From contig CAYPNT010000029.1 of assembly GCA_964412235.1 (NCBI GenBank), positions 1 through 31,623 of the forward strand: a stretch of 31,623 nucleotides of DNA, read 5' to 3'. The stretch comes from JAYZQT01 sp964412235. GTDB taxonomy: Bacteria; Pseudomonadota; Alphaproteobacteria; MPNO01; UBA830. Positions 24,541 through 31,623 of this stretch are shown here, piece after piece; position 1 is the stretch's first letter, and each line of letters begins with the position of its first letter. A program made the position numbers and the translations under genes. The notes below the pieces were generated by a model, which was not told the origin of the DNA, ran no database searches, and was given only the letters and a program-made list of their open reading frames with translations.

Positions 24541-24569
24541 TTGAAAGCCTTCTATACAGACGATAGACT
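24541..24569 (+). promoter_or_regulatory. Candidate promoter of the plus-strand xerD-accA operon
   Basis: TTGAAA (24541-24546) is followed after 17 bases by TAGACT (24564-24569), matching the sigma-70 consensus at five and four of six positions. It would give a leader of roughly 125 bases before the small membrane protein gene. A short dyad GATGAA-AA-TTCATC (24612-24625) lies in that leader. Weak support. Confidence 0.3.
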
Positions 24570-24701
24570 GCCTCTAAATCGCCATAAATCTTTTCTATGT
24601 ATCGAATATATGATGAAAATTCATCTGTGTCGCCAATTTAAAAATTTTGTTCAAAGGACTTTTTTCTATCGACCAACGATAAAACGAGCATGGTTTTCCC
24701 T

Positions 24702-24860
24702 ATGAACAAGATAACCTCGATAATTATTATTGGTGCACTGATTATTATAGCTGGGAGTGGAATCTTTATAGCAACTTGGAAAATTCCGGTTCCTGAAACA
24801 ACAGTAGAGAGAAATATCCTCATTCCCGCGGCAAAACTAGAAAGAAAAATTACCGAATGA
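24702..24860 (+). CDS. Small single-span membrane protein
   Basis: A 52-residue protein too short for most gene finders. It consists of a short N-terminal tail (MNKITS), one very hydrophobic helix (about 7-24, rich in Ile), and a polar tail starting ATWKIPVPETTVE, which would face the periplasm if the basic N-terminus stays inside. Its TGA overlaps the next ATG as ATGA (24857-24860), strong support for a real, translationally coupled gene. An in-frame ATG at 24690 would add four residues. Function unknown; by position I infer a link to the secreted helical-repeat protein downstream. Confidence 0.7.
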   Translation: MNKITSIIIIGALIIIAGSGIFIATWKIPVPETTVERNILIPAAKLERKITE

Positions 24861-26695
24861 TTGTTTCTCGCGCCTGGGTGAACATTTTTAGCCGTGCATT
24901 TGCAGTAATTTTACCGTTCGCGTCGATTGAGGTTAGTGCCCAAATTAACCTGCACGGCGTCCCTCATGCCGTTAAGAATTCTCAGATAAAGATCAAAAGT
25001 ACCACGCCTACAGAAAACCTTTCAACTTCTGCACCTGACGCAAAGAAAACAGGTAAAAAGACGGGATGGAAAATAGTGACGCCAAGAGCTCCCGGGAAAG
25101 GTGAAATAGTTGTAAATAAGTTGAAGTCAGTTGATCCTGACACGGTTGGATTAGTGTCTCGGGAACAGGGCGGGTTGCCTCTCAATTTATGGCAAGGAAC
25201 AGATTGGATACTTGTCGAAGCACTTATGCGCCGCATTCCTCCAGCATCTCAATCTAAGGTTTTACGGGATCTTGCTAGACGCCTACTTATTACTTCGGCA
25301 GTAGTTCCGGTTTCGAAACCTGAAAATGTGAGTTTTGTGGGTCTCCGCGTTAGTCGTTTATTGGCAATGGGTGAGACCCAAGATGCTTTGGCATTGCTTC
25401 AAACAGCGACCATAGGTCACAAAGATGAAAATCTGTCCAAAACCCGTATTGAAGCAATGTTTTACAACAATGATAATGCCTCAGGGTGCAGAGAGGTGCG
25501 TGACGTCGCACAAAAGTATACTGGGATTTATTGGTCACAAGCCACAGCGTATTGCTTTGCTCTTTCAGGAGAACATGCGCGTGCAGCTTTAATTGCTGAT
25601 CTTCTCCGAGAAAGGGCAGAAGATATTGAACCTATATTTTTCGTTGCGCTTGATTCGTTGGCCGGGGCGGAGGGTATGGGCATCCCGACATTGGAATCAC
25701 CTGCAGCACTGCACATTGCGATGATGCGAGCAGCAAAGCTTTTCATACCAGAAGACTTTATCAAAGATGCTAATGCTGCTGCTCTTCGGGCAATAGTATC
25801 GGCTCCCAATACAGGTCTTCATACACGGCTTATCGCGGCGGAAAAAGCCCTATCTTTTGGGGTGCTTTCAAGTGAAAAGCTAATTCATATCTACAGCAGA
25901 ATACCTTTTTCGGCGGAGGAGCTTAAACGTCCATTAGCCGCGGCAGAAGATAGTTGGGAGCCACGGACCAGAGCGTTGATTCTTCGGGCTGCCGCGACAC
26001 AGAATGTGTCTTTAGTCAAGGCGGAATATTTGAAAAAGGCATGGCAGATTGGTCTAGAACGGAGAGCGTACACCCAAATAATAAAGGCGAGTTTACCTAT
26101 AGTGCTCAGCGTAAACCCTGAAAGCCAGTTAAATTGGTTTGCGATAGACGCGGTTCGGGCTTTACTTGGAGGAGGTTATTTAGAGGAGGGTTTTGCCTGG
26201 TACAAATTTGTGTTTGACGAGCGTGAGTACAACAGTATTGCTAAGGATGCTGAGAATGCTCTTTGGCACCTTGCAGTTCTTGCGAATGTTGCGGAGAAGG
26301 TTTCGATTCCAACAAAGCGGTTGCAGCAGTGGCTTGACTCAGAAATAGAGAAAAATTCTGAGAAAGGTTTGGTCAAGGCTTTGATATTTTTTTCTCTGCT
26401 CGAGGCACTGAATATAAATGTGGCGCCTAAATTATGGCTTCAAGTATTGGATGTTCCGCCGCAATTTGCAGAGCGTGAGCTCAATATCGCTTGGCGAAGA
26501 AGTTTAAAACATGCAGCCGATTCTAAAAGGGTGGGAGAAGCAATACTTCTTGCCACTATTGGTGGGGGAAAAACTGGTGCAAAAGAGATGGCGCTAGAAG
26601 ACGTTACTGCGGTGATCCATGCTCTTAAACGATTGGGGTTGGAAAGAGATGCACATGCGATGGCAATAGAAACAGCCATAGCTCATGGACTCTAA
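24857..26695 (+). CDS. Secreted alpha-helical repeat protein of unknown function
   Basis: A 612-residue protein I do not recognise by name. Residues 1-28 look like a signal peptide (hydrophobic stretch AFAVILPFASIEV, cleavage after VSA), followed by a Lys/Thr/Ser-rich linker to about residue 85. From there to the end the sequence is a series of Ala/Leu-rich helices with hairpin-like pairs, resembling tetratricopeptide-type or Sel1-type solenoids, but without a clean 34-residue consensus. A periplasmic protein-protein binding role is the most that can be inferred. It overlaps the small membrane protein gene by four bases and ends six bases before xerD. Confidence 0.75.
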   Translation: MIVSRAWVNIFSRAFAVILPFASIEVSAQINLHGVPHAVKNSQIKIKSTTPTENLSTSAPDAKKTGKKTGWKIVTPRAPGKGEIVVNKLKSVDPDTVGLVSREQGGLPLNLWQGTDWILVEALMRRIPPASQSKVLRDLARRLLITSAVVPVSKPENVSFVGLRVSRLLAMGETQDALALLQTATIGHKDENLSKTRIEAMFYNNDNASGCREVRDVAQKYTGIYWSQATAYCFALSGEHARAALIADLLRERAEDIEPIFFVALDSLAGAEGMGIPTLESPAALHIAMMRAAKLFIPEDFIKDANAAALRAIVSAPNTGLHTRLIAAEKALSFGVLSSEKLIHIYSRIPFSAEELKRPLAAAEDSWEPRTRALILRAAATQNVSLVKAEYLKKAWQIGLERRAYTQIIKASLPIVLSVNPESQLNWFAIDAVRALLGGGYLEEGFAWYKFVFDEREYNSIAKDAENALWHLAVLANVAEKVSIPTKRLQQWLDSEIEKNSEKGLVKALIFFSLLEALNINVAPKLWLQVLDVPPQFAERELNIAWRRSLKHAADSKRVGEAILLATIGGGKTGAKEMALEDVTAVIHALKRLGLERDAHAMAIETAIAHGL

Positions 26696-26701
26696 AGTTC
26701 T

Positions 26702-27619
26702 GTGCCCAAATCTATTCATGTCAAAAAATTTCTAGAAATGATGGTCGCGGAGCGCGCCGCATCGGATAATACTTGTGAAGCTTATCGACGAGACGTGACA
26801 CAGTATTTGGATTATCTGTCGACACGAGACATGGACAGTGTCTCTGCCAGGGCCAAAGATGTCCACCGGTTCATGGAATACCTCGCCACTAGGGATATAG
26901 CAGCGCGCACTCAGGCACGTAAGTTATCGGTAGTGCGCCAGTTTCACCGGTTTCTTATGTCGGAGGGCCTTCGCGAAGACGACCCTTCCTTACCAGTAGA
27001 TTCGCCTCGTCTTGAACGATCATTACCTAAAGTACTTACGGTTAATGAGGTTGATCTCCTACTAAAGGCCGCCAAAGAAATTGATAATTGGAGGGGTTTG
27101 CGGTTCGTTGCGCTTCTTGAACTTCTTTATGCAACTGGGCTGCGTGTTTCAGAACTTGTCTCCCTCCGTTTAGAGTCTCTTTCACGGGACCAAAAGTTAA
27201 TTAGGGTGCGAGGAAAAGGTAACAAAGAACGAATTGTTCCAATTGGTGATCGCGCAAGAGAGGCAATTGTGAAGTGGAAGCTTAAAAGGGTCGAAATGCT
27301 GGACAAAACCGGAAAAAAAAGTTCCTGGTTATTCCCTTCCCATAGTCGTGTTGGGCACCTTACGAGGAATAGTTTTTTCAAACAGTTAGGGGACGTTGCG
27401 GTAGCGGCCGGGTTAGAGCTGCGATCGGTTTCCCCGCATGTTTTGAGGCACGCGTTCGCGACACATTTATTAGCCAACGGTGCCGATTTACGCAGTGTTC
27501 AAAAAATGCTTGGGCACGCGGATATCGCGACAACCCAGATTTATACGCATGTTCTCAATGAGCGCCGCAAATCTTTGGTACAAGATATGCACCCACTCGC
27601 AAGGTTGGAAGTAAGATAA
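26702..27619 (+). CDS. xerD: Site-specific tyrosine recombinase XerD
   Basis: A 305-residue tyrosine recombinase that, with XerC, resolves chromosome dimers at dif near the division septum. The N-terminal core-binding domain covers 1-90. The catalytic domain has the complete set: R148 (TGLRVSEL), K172 (GKGNKE), H246 and R249 (SPHVLRHAFATH), H272 (LGHADI) and nucleophile Y281 (TQIYTH). It starts with GTG. The assignment to XerD rather than XerC rests on sequence feel and on the usual alphaproteobacterial neighbour accA. Its TAA overlaps the accA ATG (TAATG), so translation is coupled. It is not surrounded by integron or phage genes. Confidence 0.92.
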   Translation: MPKSIHVKKFLEMMVAERAASDNTCEAYRRDVTQYLDYLSTRDMDSVSARAKDVHRFMEYLATRDIAARTQARKLSVVRQFHRFLMSEGLREDDPSLPVDSPRLERSLPKVLTVNEVDLLLKAAKEIDNWRGLRFVALLELLYATGLRVSELVSLRLESLSRDQKLIRVRGKGNKERIVPIGDRAREAIVKWKLKRVEMLDKTGKKSSWLFPSHSRVGHLTRNSFFKQLGDVAVAAGLELRSVSPHVLRHAFATHLLANGADLRSVQKMLGHADIATTQIYTHVLNERRKSLVQDMHPLARLEVR

Positions 27620-28590
27620 TGACAGACGCGCCAATCCACGCTTTTCTAGATTTTGAAAGACCCATCGCGGAGCTTGAAGGAAAAATTGAGGAGCTTCGCC
27701 ATCACAGCAGTGATGGTGAATTTAGTATTTCCGAAGAAATAGAGCGTCTTCAATCTCGTGTTGAGAAACAACTAAATCAAACCTACGATAGGTTGACACC
27801 GTGGCAAAAAGTGCAGGTAGCTCGTCATCCTGCTCGCCCCCATTGCCGCGATTATATAGACAATTTAATTACGGATTTTACGCTACTCTCTGGTGATCGT
27901 ACCTATGCCGAAGACCATTCAATCATTGGTGGTATGGGGAGGTTAGACGGCCATTCTATCGTGGTTATTGGACATGAAAAAGGCTCAGATACGGAATCAC
28001 GCGTAAAACATAATTTTGGAATGGCTAAACCCGAAGGGTATCGAAAGGCTCAAAGGCTGATGACACTGGCAAATAGATTTGGTTTGCCAGTAATAACTTT
28101 TATTGATACGGCTGGTGCGTATCCTGGGGTTGGTGCGGAGGAGCGTGGTCAAGCGCAAGCAATAGCGACTACAATAGATTTGTCGATCAATCTTTGTGTG
28201 CCATTTGTAAGTTTGGTAATTGGAGAAGGGGGGTCTGGTGGCGCGATAGCGATAGCTGCAGCGAATAGGGTTTTAATGTTAGAACATTCAATTTACTCAG
28301 TCATTTCCCCAGAGGGATGTGCTTCAATTTTGTGGCGTGATGGTGGGCACGCCACTGATGCAGCCAACGCATTAAAATTAACAGCGCAAGACCTCCTGAA
28401 ACTCGGCGTCATTGATGAAATTGTACCTGAACCATTAGGTGCGGCGCACCGGAATCAGGGCGCTACAATTAAGGCTGCAGGCAAGGCTATAACTAGGAAC
28501 GTAAAAGAACTTCAGTCCATCAACGGTGACCAATTGCGAAAGCAGCGTCGCGAAAAATACTTGAAGATGGGTAGTACCAATGGTCTGTGA
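27619..28590 (+). CDS. accA: Acetyl-CoA carboxylase carboxyltransferase subunit alpha
   Basis: A 323-residue subunit that, with AccD, transfers the carboxyl group from carboxybiotin to acetyl-CoA to make malonyl-CoA, the first step of fatty acid synthesis. Family markers are ARHPARPHCRDYI, GGMGRLDG, FIDTAGAYPGVGAEERGQ, the oxyanion-forming GEGGSGGAIAIA, and SVISPEGCASILWRD. The length is normal for the family (about 317-323). It ends the plus-strand operon and is convergent with secA; the 29-base spacer has no clear hairpin. Confidence 0.97.
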   Translation: MTDAPIHAFLDFERPIAELEGKIEELRHHSSDGEFSISEEIERLQSRVEKQLNQTYDRLTPWQKVQVARHPARPHCRDYIDNLITDFTLLSGDRTYAEDHSIIGGMGRLDGHSIVVIGHEKGSDTESRVKHNFGMAKPEGYRKAQRLMTLANRFGLPVITFIDTAGAYPGVGAEERGQAQAIATTIDLSINLCVPFVSLVIGEGGSGGAIAIAAANRVLMLEHSIYSVISPEGCASILWRDGGHATDAANALKLTAQDLLKLGVIDEIVPEPLGAAHRNQGATIKAAGKAITRNVKELQSINGDQLRKQRREKYLKMGSTNGL

Positions 28591-28619
28591 ACCAAGTCCG
28601 TAGCAATTGTACTAATATT

Positions 28620-31433
28620 TTAGTTAACTCCGCCATGGCAGTGTTTGTATTTCTTTCCGCTGTTGCAAGGGCAAGCAGCATTTCGTGGCACTTTTCCCCA
28701 GGTTTCAAGGTCGGTTGGATCAATCCAACGACCGAGCGTATGGTTTAATTCCCATCCCGCCGGTGCGTCCGCTGGGTCCAAATCGGCCGCTAAAACCATT
28801 GTTCCTGAATTTTGTACCTGCATGCTTGCGGCTGGGTGCATTTCTTCCAATTCTGTCGAAGAAAGCCCAGCATTTTCAAAAGCAGGATCCATCCGAGATT
28901 CCTGCATTTGTGTGCCGGTTTGTTCTAGTTCCGCTAGTTCTTCAGCATCAACAGATAGTTCAAGGTGACACATTACAGACGTGACCGTATCCCGCAAATT
29001 GTTTAGCATTTCGTCGAACATATCGAATGCTTCCCGTTTGTATTCATTCAAGGGGTCTTTTTGCCCATATGCGCGTAGCCCAATTCCTTGACGCAAATGG
29101 TCGAGTGCGAGTAAATGCTCTTTCCAAGCTTGGTCGAGTAACTGGAGTACGAGACTCTTTTCAGCTAGCCGCATTAACTCGGCCCCATAATTGGCAGTTT
29201 TTGCTGCCATCTTTTGGGACCCCTCTTTTTTTAACCTAGCGGAAATTTCCTCATCCGCAATTCCCTCCTCCGCGGCCCATTGTGCTATTGGAAGATCCAG
29301 GCCCAATAACCTATGTATCTCTTCATGTAGAGCATTAACATCCCATTGTTCAGCGTAGGCTTTCTCCGGGATACACCGAGCAACAGCATCCTCGATTACT
29401 TGTTCACGCATTTCAACGACAGTCTCTGAAATATCTTCTGTGACCATCAATTCTTTACGCTGCTCGTAGATAACTTTACGCTGGTCGTTCATCACATCAT
29501 CGAATTTCAGGAGATTTTTTCTTATTTCGTAATTGCGTTCCTCCACTTTTTTCTGGGCCTTTTCGAGCGCTTTATTGATCCAAGGGTGTATTATTGCTTC
29601 TCCCTGCTCTAATCCCAGCTTTCTAAGCATTCCATCTATTCGTTCCGACCCAAAAATACGCATTAAATCATCTTCTAGAGATAGATAAAATTTTGAACGC
29701 CCCGGGTCCCCTTGACGACCTGATCTTCCTCGTAACTGGTTATCGATCCGGCGTGCTTCGTGTCGTTCCGTACCAATTACATAAAGACCACCCGCCTCTA
29801 TAACTATTTTCCTTGCAGAAGCTACGTCCGATCGAACTTTTTCTTCCAGTGCTGAGTTATTTTTATTTCGCTTTGAGGCGGGCAGATTTGATAGCTCTTG
29901 TGAAATTCTCATTTCCACATTTCCACCCAGCTGTATATCGGTTCCACGTCCCGCCATATTCGTGGCAATCGTTACCGCACCCGGTTGTCCGGCCTGTGCA
30001 ATGATGAATGCCTCCTGTTCATGAAACCTGGCATTCAGAACATGATGTTCTATTTTGTTTTCTGTTAGTAGCGTCGACAAGTATTCTGATTTTTCGATTG
30101 AAACAGTCCCAACCAGAATTGGCTGTTTTTTTTCTTGGCATTCACGAATTTCAGATAAGATTGCTTGGTATTTTTCTTCCGCAGTACGATAAACCTCATC
30201 GTCTTCATCTACACGTATTTGGGGCATGTTGGTGGGTATTTCCACAACCTCTAATCCGTAAATTTCTGCAAATTCCCCTGCTTCCGTCATGGCAGTACCC
30301 GTCATTCCCGCTAGTTTGGGGTAAAGCCGGAAGTAGTTTTGAAACGTGATTGAAGCAAGTGTTTGATTTTCGTTCTGGACCGTTACACTTTCTTTGGCTT
30401 CCAATGCTTGGTGTAGACCTTCAGAAAAGCGGCGACCCTCCATCATCCGGCCAGTAAATTCGTCAATAATTACAATGGCATCATCTTTTACAATATAATC
30501 GGTATCCCGCTGAAACAGCGTATGTGCTCGTAGTGCTTGCTGAACATGGTGGACGAGAGATACGTTTGTAATGTCATAAAGCGAGGCGCCGCTAAGCATA
30601 TCCATCTGATCCAGCAACTGCTCTACTTTTTCTGTTCCAATTTCAGTAAGTGTGACGGTTTTTTGCTTTTCATCTTTTTCGTAATCCTCTGCTGTGAGTT
30701 TTGGAATGATTTCATCCATAGAGGCATATAAGTCCGCAGCATCTTCTGCTGGACCCGAAATGATAAGTGGGGTTCGTGCCTCGTCGATGAATATATTGTC
30801 TACCTCATCGACAATTGCGAAATTGAATTCTCTTTGGACCATTTCTTCGATGCGAAACTTCATATTGTCGCGCAAATAATCGAATCCGAACTCATTGTTA
30901 GTGCCGTATGTTACGTCACAGGCATAGGCGTTCTGTCGTTCGTCATCATCCAGGCCATGAGTGATACAACCTACGGATAGACCAAGAAAAGTATATATTT
31001 CTCCCATCCAGTTGGCATCGCGTGTGGCTAAATAATCGTTTACCGTGACCACATGAACACCATTCCCCGTAATAGCGTTTAGGTAAACCGGAAGAGTGGC
31101 AACTAGTGTTTTGCCCTCGCCGGTCCGCATTTCGGAGATTTTTCCTTGATGTAAGACCATCCCACCCAACAATTGAACGTCATAATGACGCTGTCCGAGG
31201 GTGCGTTTCGCTGCTTCTCGTACGGTTGCGAAAGTATCGACAATAAGTTCGTCCAACGTTTTTCCATCCGCGTATTGTTGACGGAAATCGTCGGTTCGGG
31301 CCTTTAGCTGTTCGTCAGTAAGCTTCTCCAGGTCAGCTTCCACCGAGTTAATCTCGTTGACGATGCCCTGCAGGCGTTTTACCTCTCGGTCGTTGGCGCT
31401 ACCGAATAATCGCTGCGCGATCGACTGCAACAT
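28620..31433 (-). CDS. secA: Preprotein translocase ATPase SecA
   Basis: A 937-residue motor that pushes unfolded preproteins through SecYEG using ATP. Walker A lies in MRTGEGKTLVA, the Walker B region reads DEVDNIFIDEARTPLIISGP, and GRGTDIQLGG and RGRSGRQGDPG belong to the second nucleotide-binding fold. The C-terminus has a complete zinc-binding SEC-C motif, CPCNSGKKYKHCHG, used for SecB and lipid contact. I start it at the ATG 31433, which has GAGG some eight bases upstream and gives the usual MLQSIAQRLFGS beginning; a longer form from 31493 adds 20 unrelated residues. The length matches alphaproteobacterial SecA. Confidence 0.97.
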   Translation of the reverse strand: MLQSIAQRLFGSANDREVKRLQGIVNEINSVEADLEKLTDEQLKARTDDFRQQYADGKTLDELIVDTFATVREAAKRTLGQRHYDVQLLGGMVLHQGKISEMRTGEGKTLVATLPVYLNAITGNGVHVVTVNDYLATRDANWMGEIYTFLGLSVGCITHGLDDDERQNAYACDVTYGTNNEFGFDYLRDNMKFRIEEMVQREFNFAIVDEVDNIFIDEARTPLIISGPAEDAADLYASMDEIIPKLTAEDYEKDEKQKTVTLTEIGTEKVEQLLDQMDMLSGASLYDITNVSLVHHVQQALRAHTLFQRDTDYIVKDDAIVIIDEFTGRMMEGRRFSEGLHQALEAKESVTVQNENQTLASITFQNYFRLYPKLAGMTGTAMTEAGEFAEIYGLEVVEIPTNMPQIRVDEDDEVYRTAEEKYQAILSEIRECQEKKQPILVGTVSIEKSEYLSTLLTENKIEHHVLNARFHEQEAFIIAQAGQPGAVTIATNMAGRGTDIQLGGNVEMRISQELSNLPASKRNKNNSALEEKVRSDVASARKIVIEAGGLYVIGTERHEARRIDNQLRGRSGRQGDPGRSKFYLSLEDDLMRIFGSERIDGMLRKLGLEQGEAIIHPWINKALEKAQKKVEERNYEIRKNLLKFDDVMNDQRKVIYEQRKELMVTEDISETVVEMREQVIEDAVARCIPEKAYAEQWDVNALHEEIHRLLGLDLPIAQWAAEEGIADEEISARLKKEGSQKMAAKTANYGAELMRLAEKSLVLQLLDQAWKEHLLALDHLRQGIGLRAYGQKDPLNEYKREAFDMFDEMLNNLRDTVTSVMCHLELSVDAEELAELEQTGTQMQESRMDPAFENAGLSSTELEEMHPAASMQVQNSGTMVLAADLDPADAPAGWELNHTLGRWIDPTDLETWGKVPRNAACPCNSGKKYKHCHGGVN

Positions 31434-31623
31434 GCTAATACCTCGGCCTTGACAAACCGCTACACCGCGAGCCGAATAACCGGCTAGCTTCAAAAGCGGG
31501 AATTGCGGCAGACATATTCAGCATCGGGCCTCAAGTCAACGTAGATGGCATTTATAATATAATAAGTCTTTCGAAGTTCTGCTTCTACTGAACTACTCGT
31601 ATCGTCAGCGCAACCTGTTTTAA
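31434..31623. promoter_or_regulatory. Region upstream of secA, AT-rich promoter area
   Basis: These 190 bases to the window end have no gene that I can support. An AT-rich core at 31550-31565 contains a perfect TATAAT on + (31553-31558) and TATTATATTATA on -, so a divergent gene may start beyond the edge. For secA, TTGACT-N17-TATGTC can be read on the minus strand nearer the gene, but the -10 is poor. Confidence 0.3.

Noticed and set aside
26702..27619. Tyrosine recombinase as the sign of an integrative element
   Set aside because: It has the XerD layout, overlaps accA, and no att repeats, tRNA or phage genes are present.

Overview
The window reads as a chromosomal segment of an alphaproteobacterium, most likely a low-to-moderate-GC member of the Rhodospirillales or a related marine/uncultured lineage. 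The main evidence is family content: DUF1491, DUF2889, a BolA / J-domain protein / CobS / CobT block, an aroK-aroB-HlyC/CorC run, a xerD-accA overlap, and a TIGR01459-type HAD protein. Base composition, judged by eye, is well below the 60-70% GC of many cultured Rhodospirillales. I saw no rRNA, tRNA, CRISPR array, insertion sequence or prophage gene. The placement is inference from gene families and order, not from a marker-gene tree.

Left part (1-5584), all on +: the 3' end of an alpha/beta hydrolase, an HNH endonuclease, an FkbM-type methyltransferase, a periplasmic Do/HtrA protease, a DUF1932 NAD(P)-dependent dehydrogenase followed by an unrecognised protein that I read as a ferritin-like diiron protein, and a DUF1491 protein.

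Aromatic-CoA block (5595-10915): an aldehyde-dehydrogenase-fold protein that has lost its catalytic Cys, general-base Glu and cofactor Lys (-), a flavin monooxygenase / Old-Yellow-Enzyme fusion of the salicylyl-CoA or 2-aminobenzoyl-CoA type (-), and a divergently transcribed PaaK-like CoA ligase (+). The ligase would make the aryl-CoA thioester and the fusion would hydroxylate and reduce it; the role of the dead ALDH is open.

Middle (10994-16910): a PDZ protein with a decayed trypsin-like domain, a TIGR01459 HAD hydrolase, a TetA-like MFS exporter, ribosomal protein L28 (all +), a RutE-like nitroreductase (-), and an orphan Bug/TctC solute-binding protein (+) ending in a strong intrinsic terminator.

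Right part (16911-31433): cobT, cobS and a J-domain protein (-) with bolA divergent (+); then aroK, aroB, a CBS-domain CorC-like membrane protein and DUF2889 as a minus-strand operon; then a plus-strand operon of a 52-residue membrane protein, a secreted helical-repeat protein, xerD and accA, linked by ATGA and TAATG overlaps; and finally secA (-), whose upstream region closes the window.

The less ordinary items are the ALDH with missing catalytic residues beside a CoA-dependent aromatic oxygenase module, the probable diiron protein paired with a DUF1932 dehydrogenase, and the cytosolic-looking pseudoprotease with a PDZ domain.
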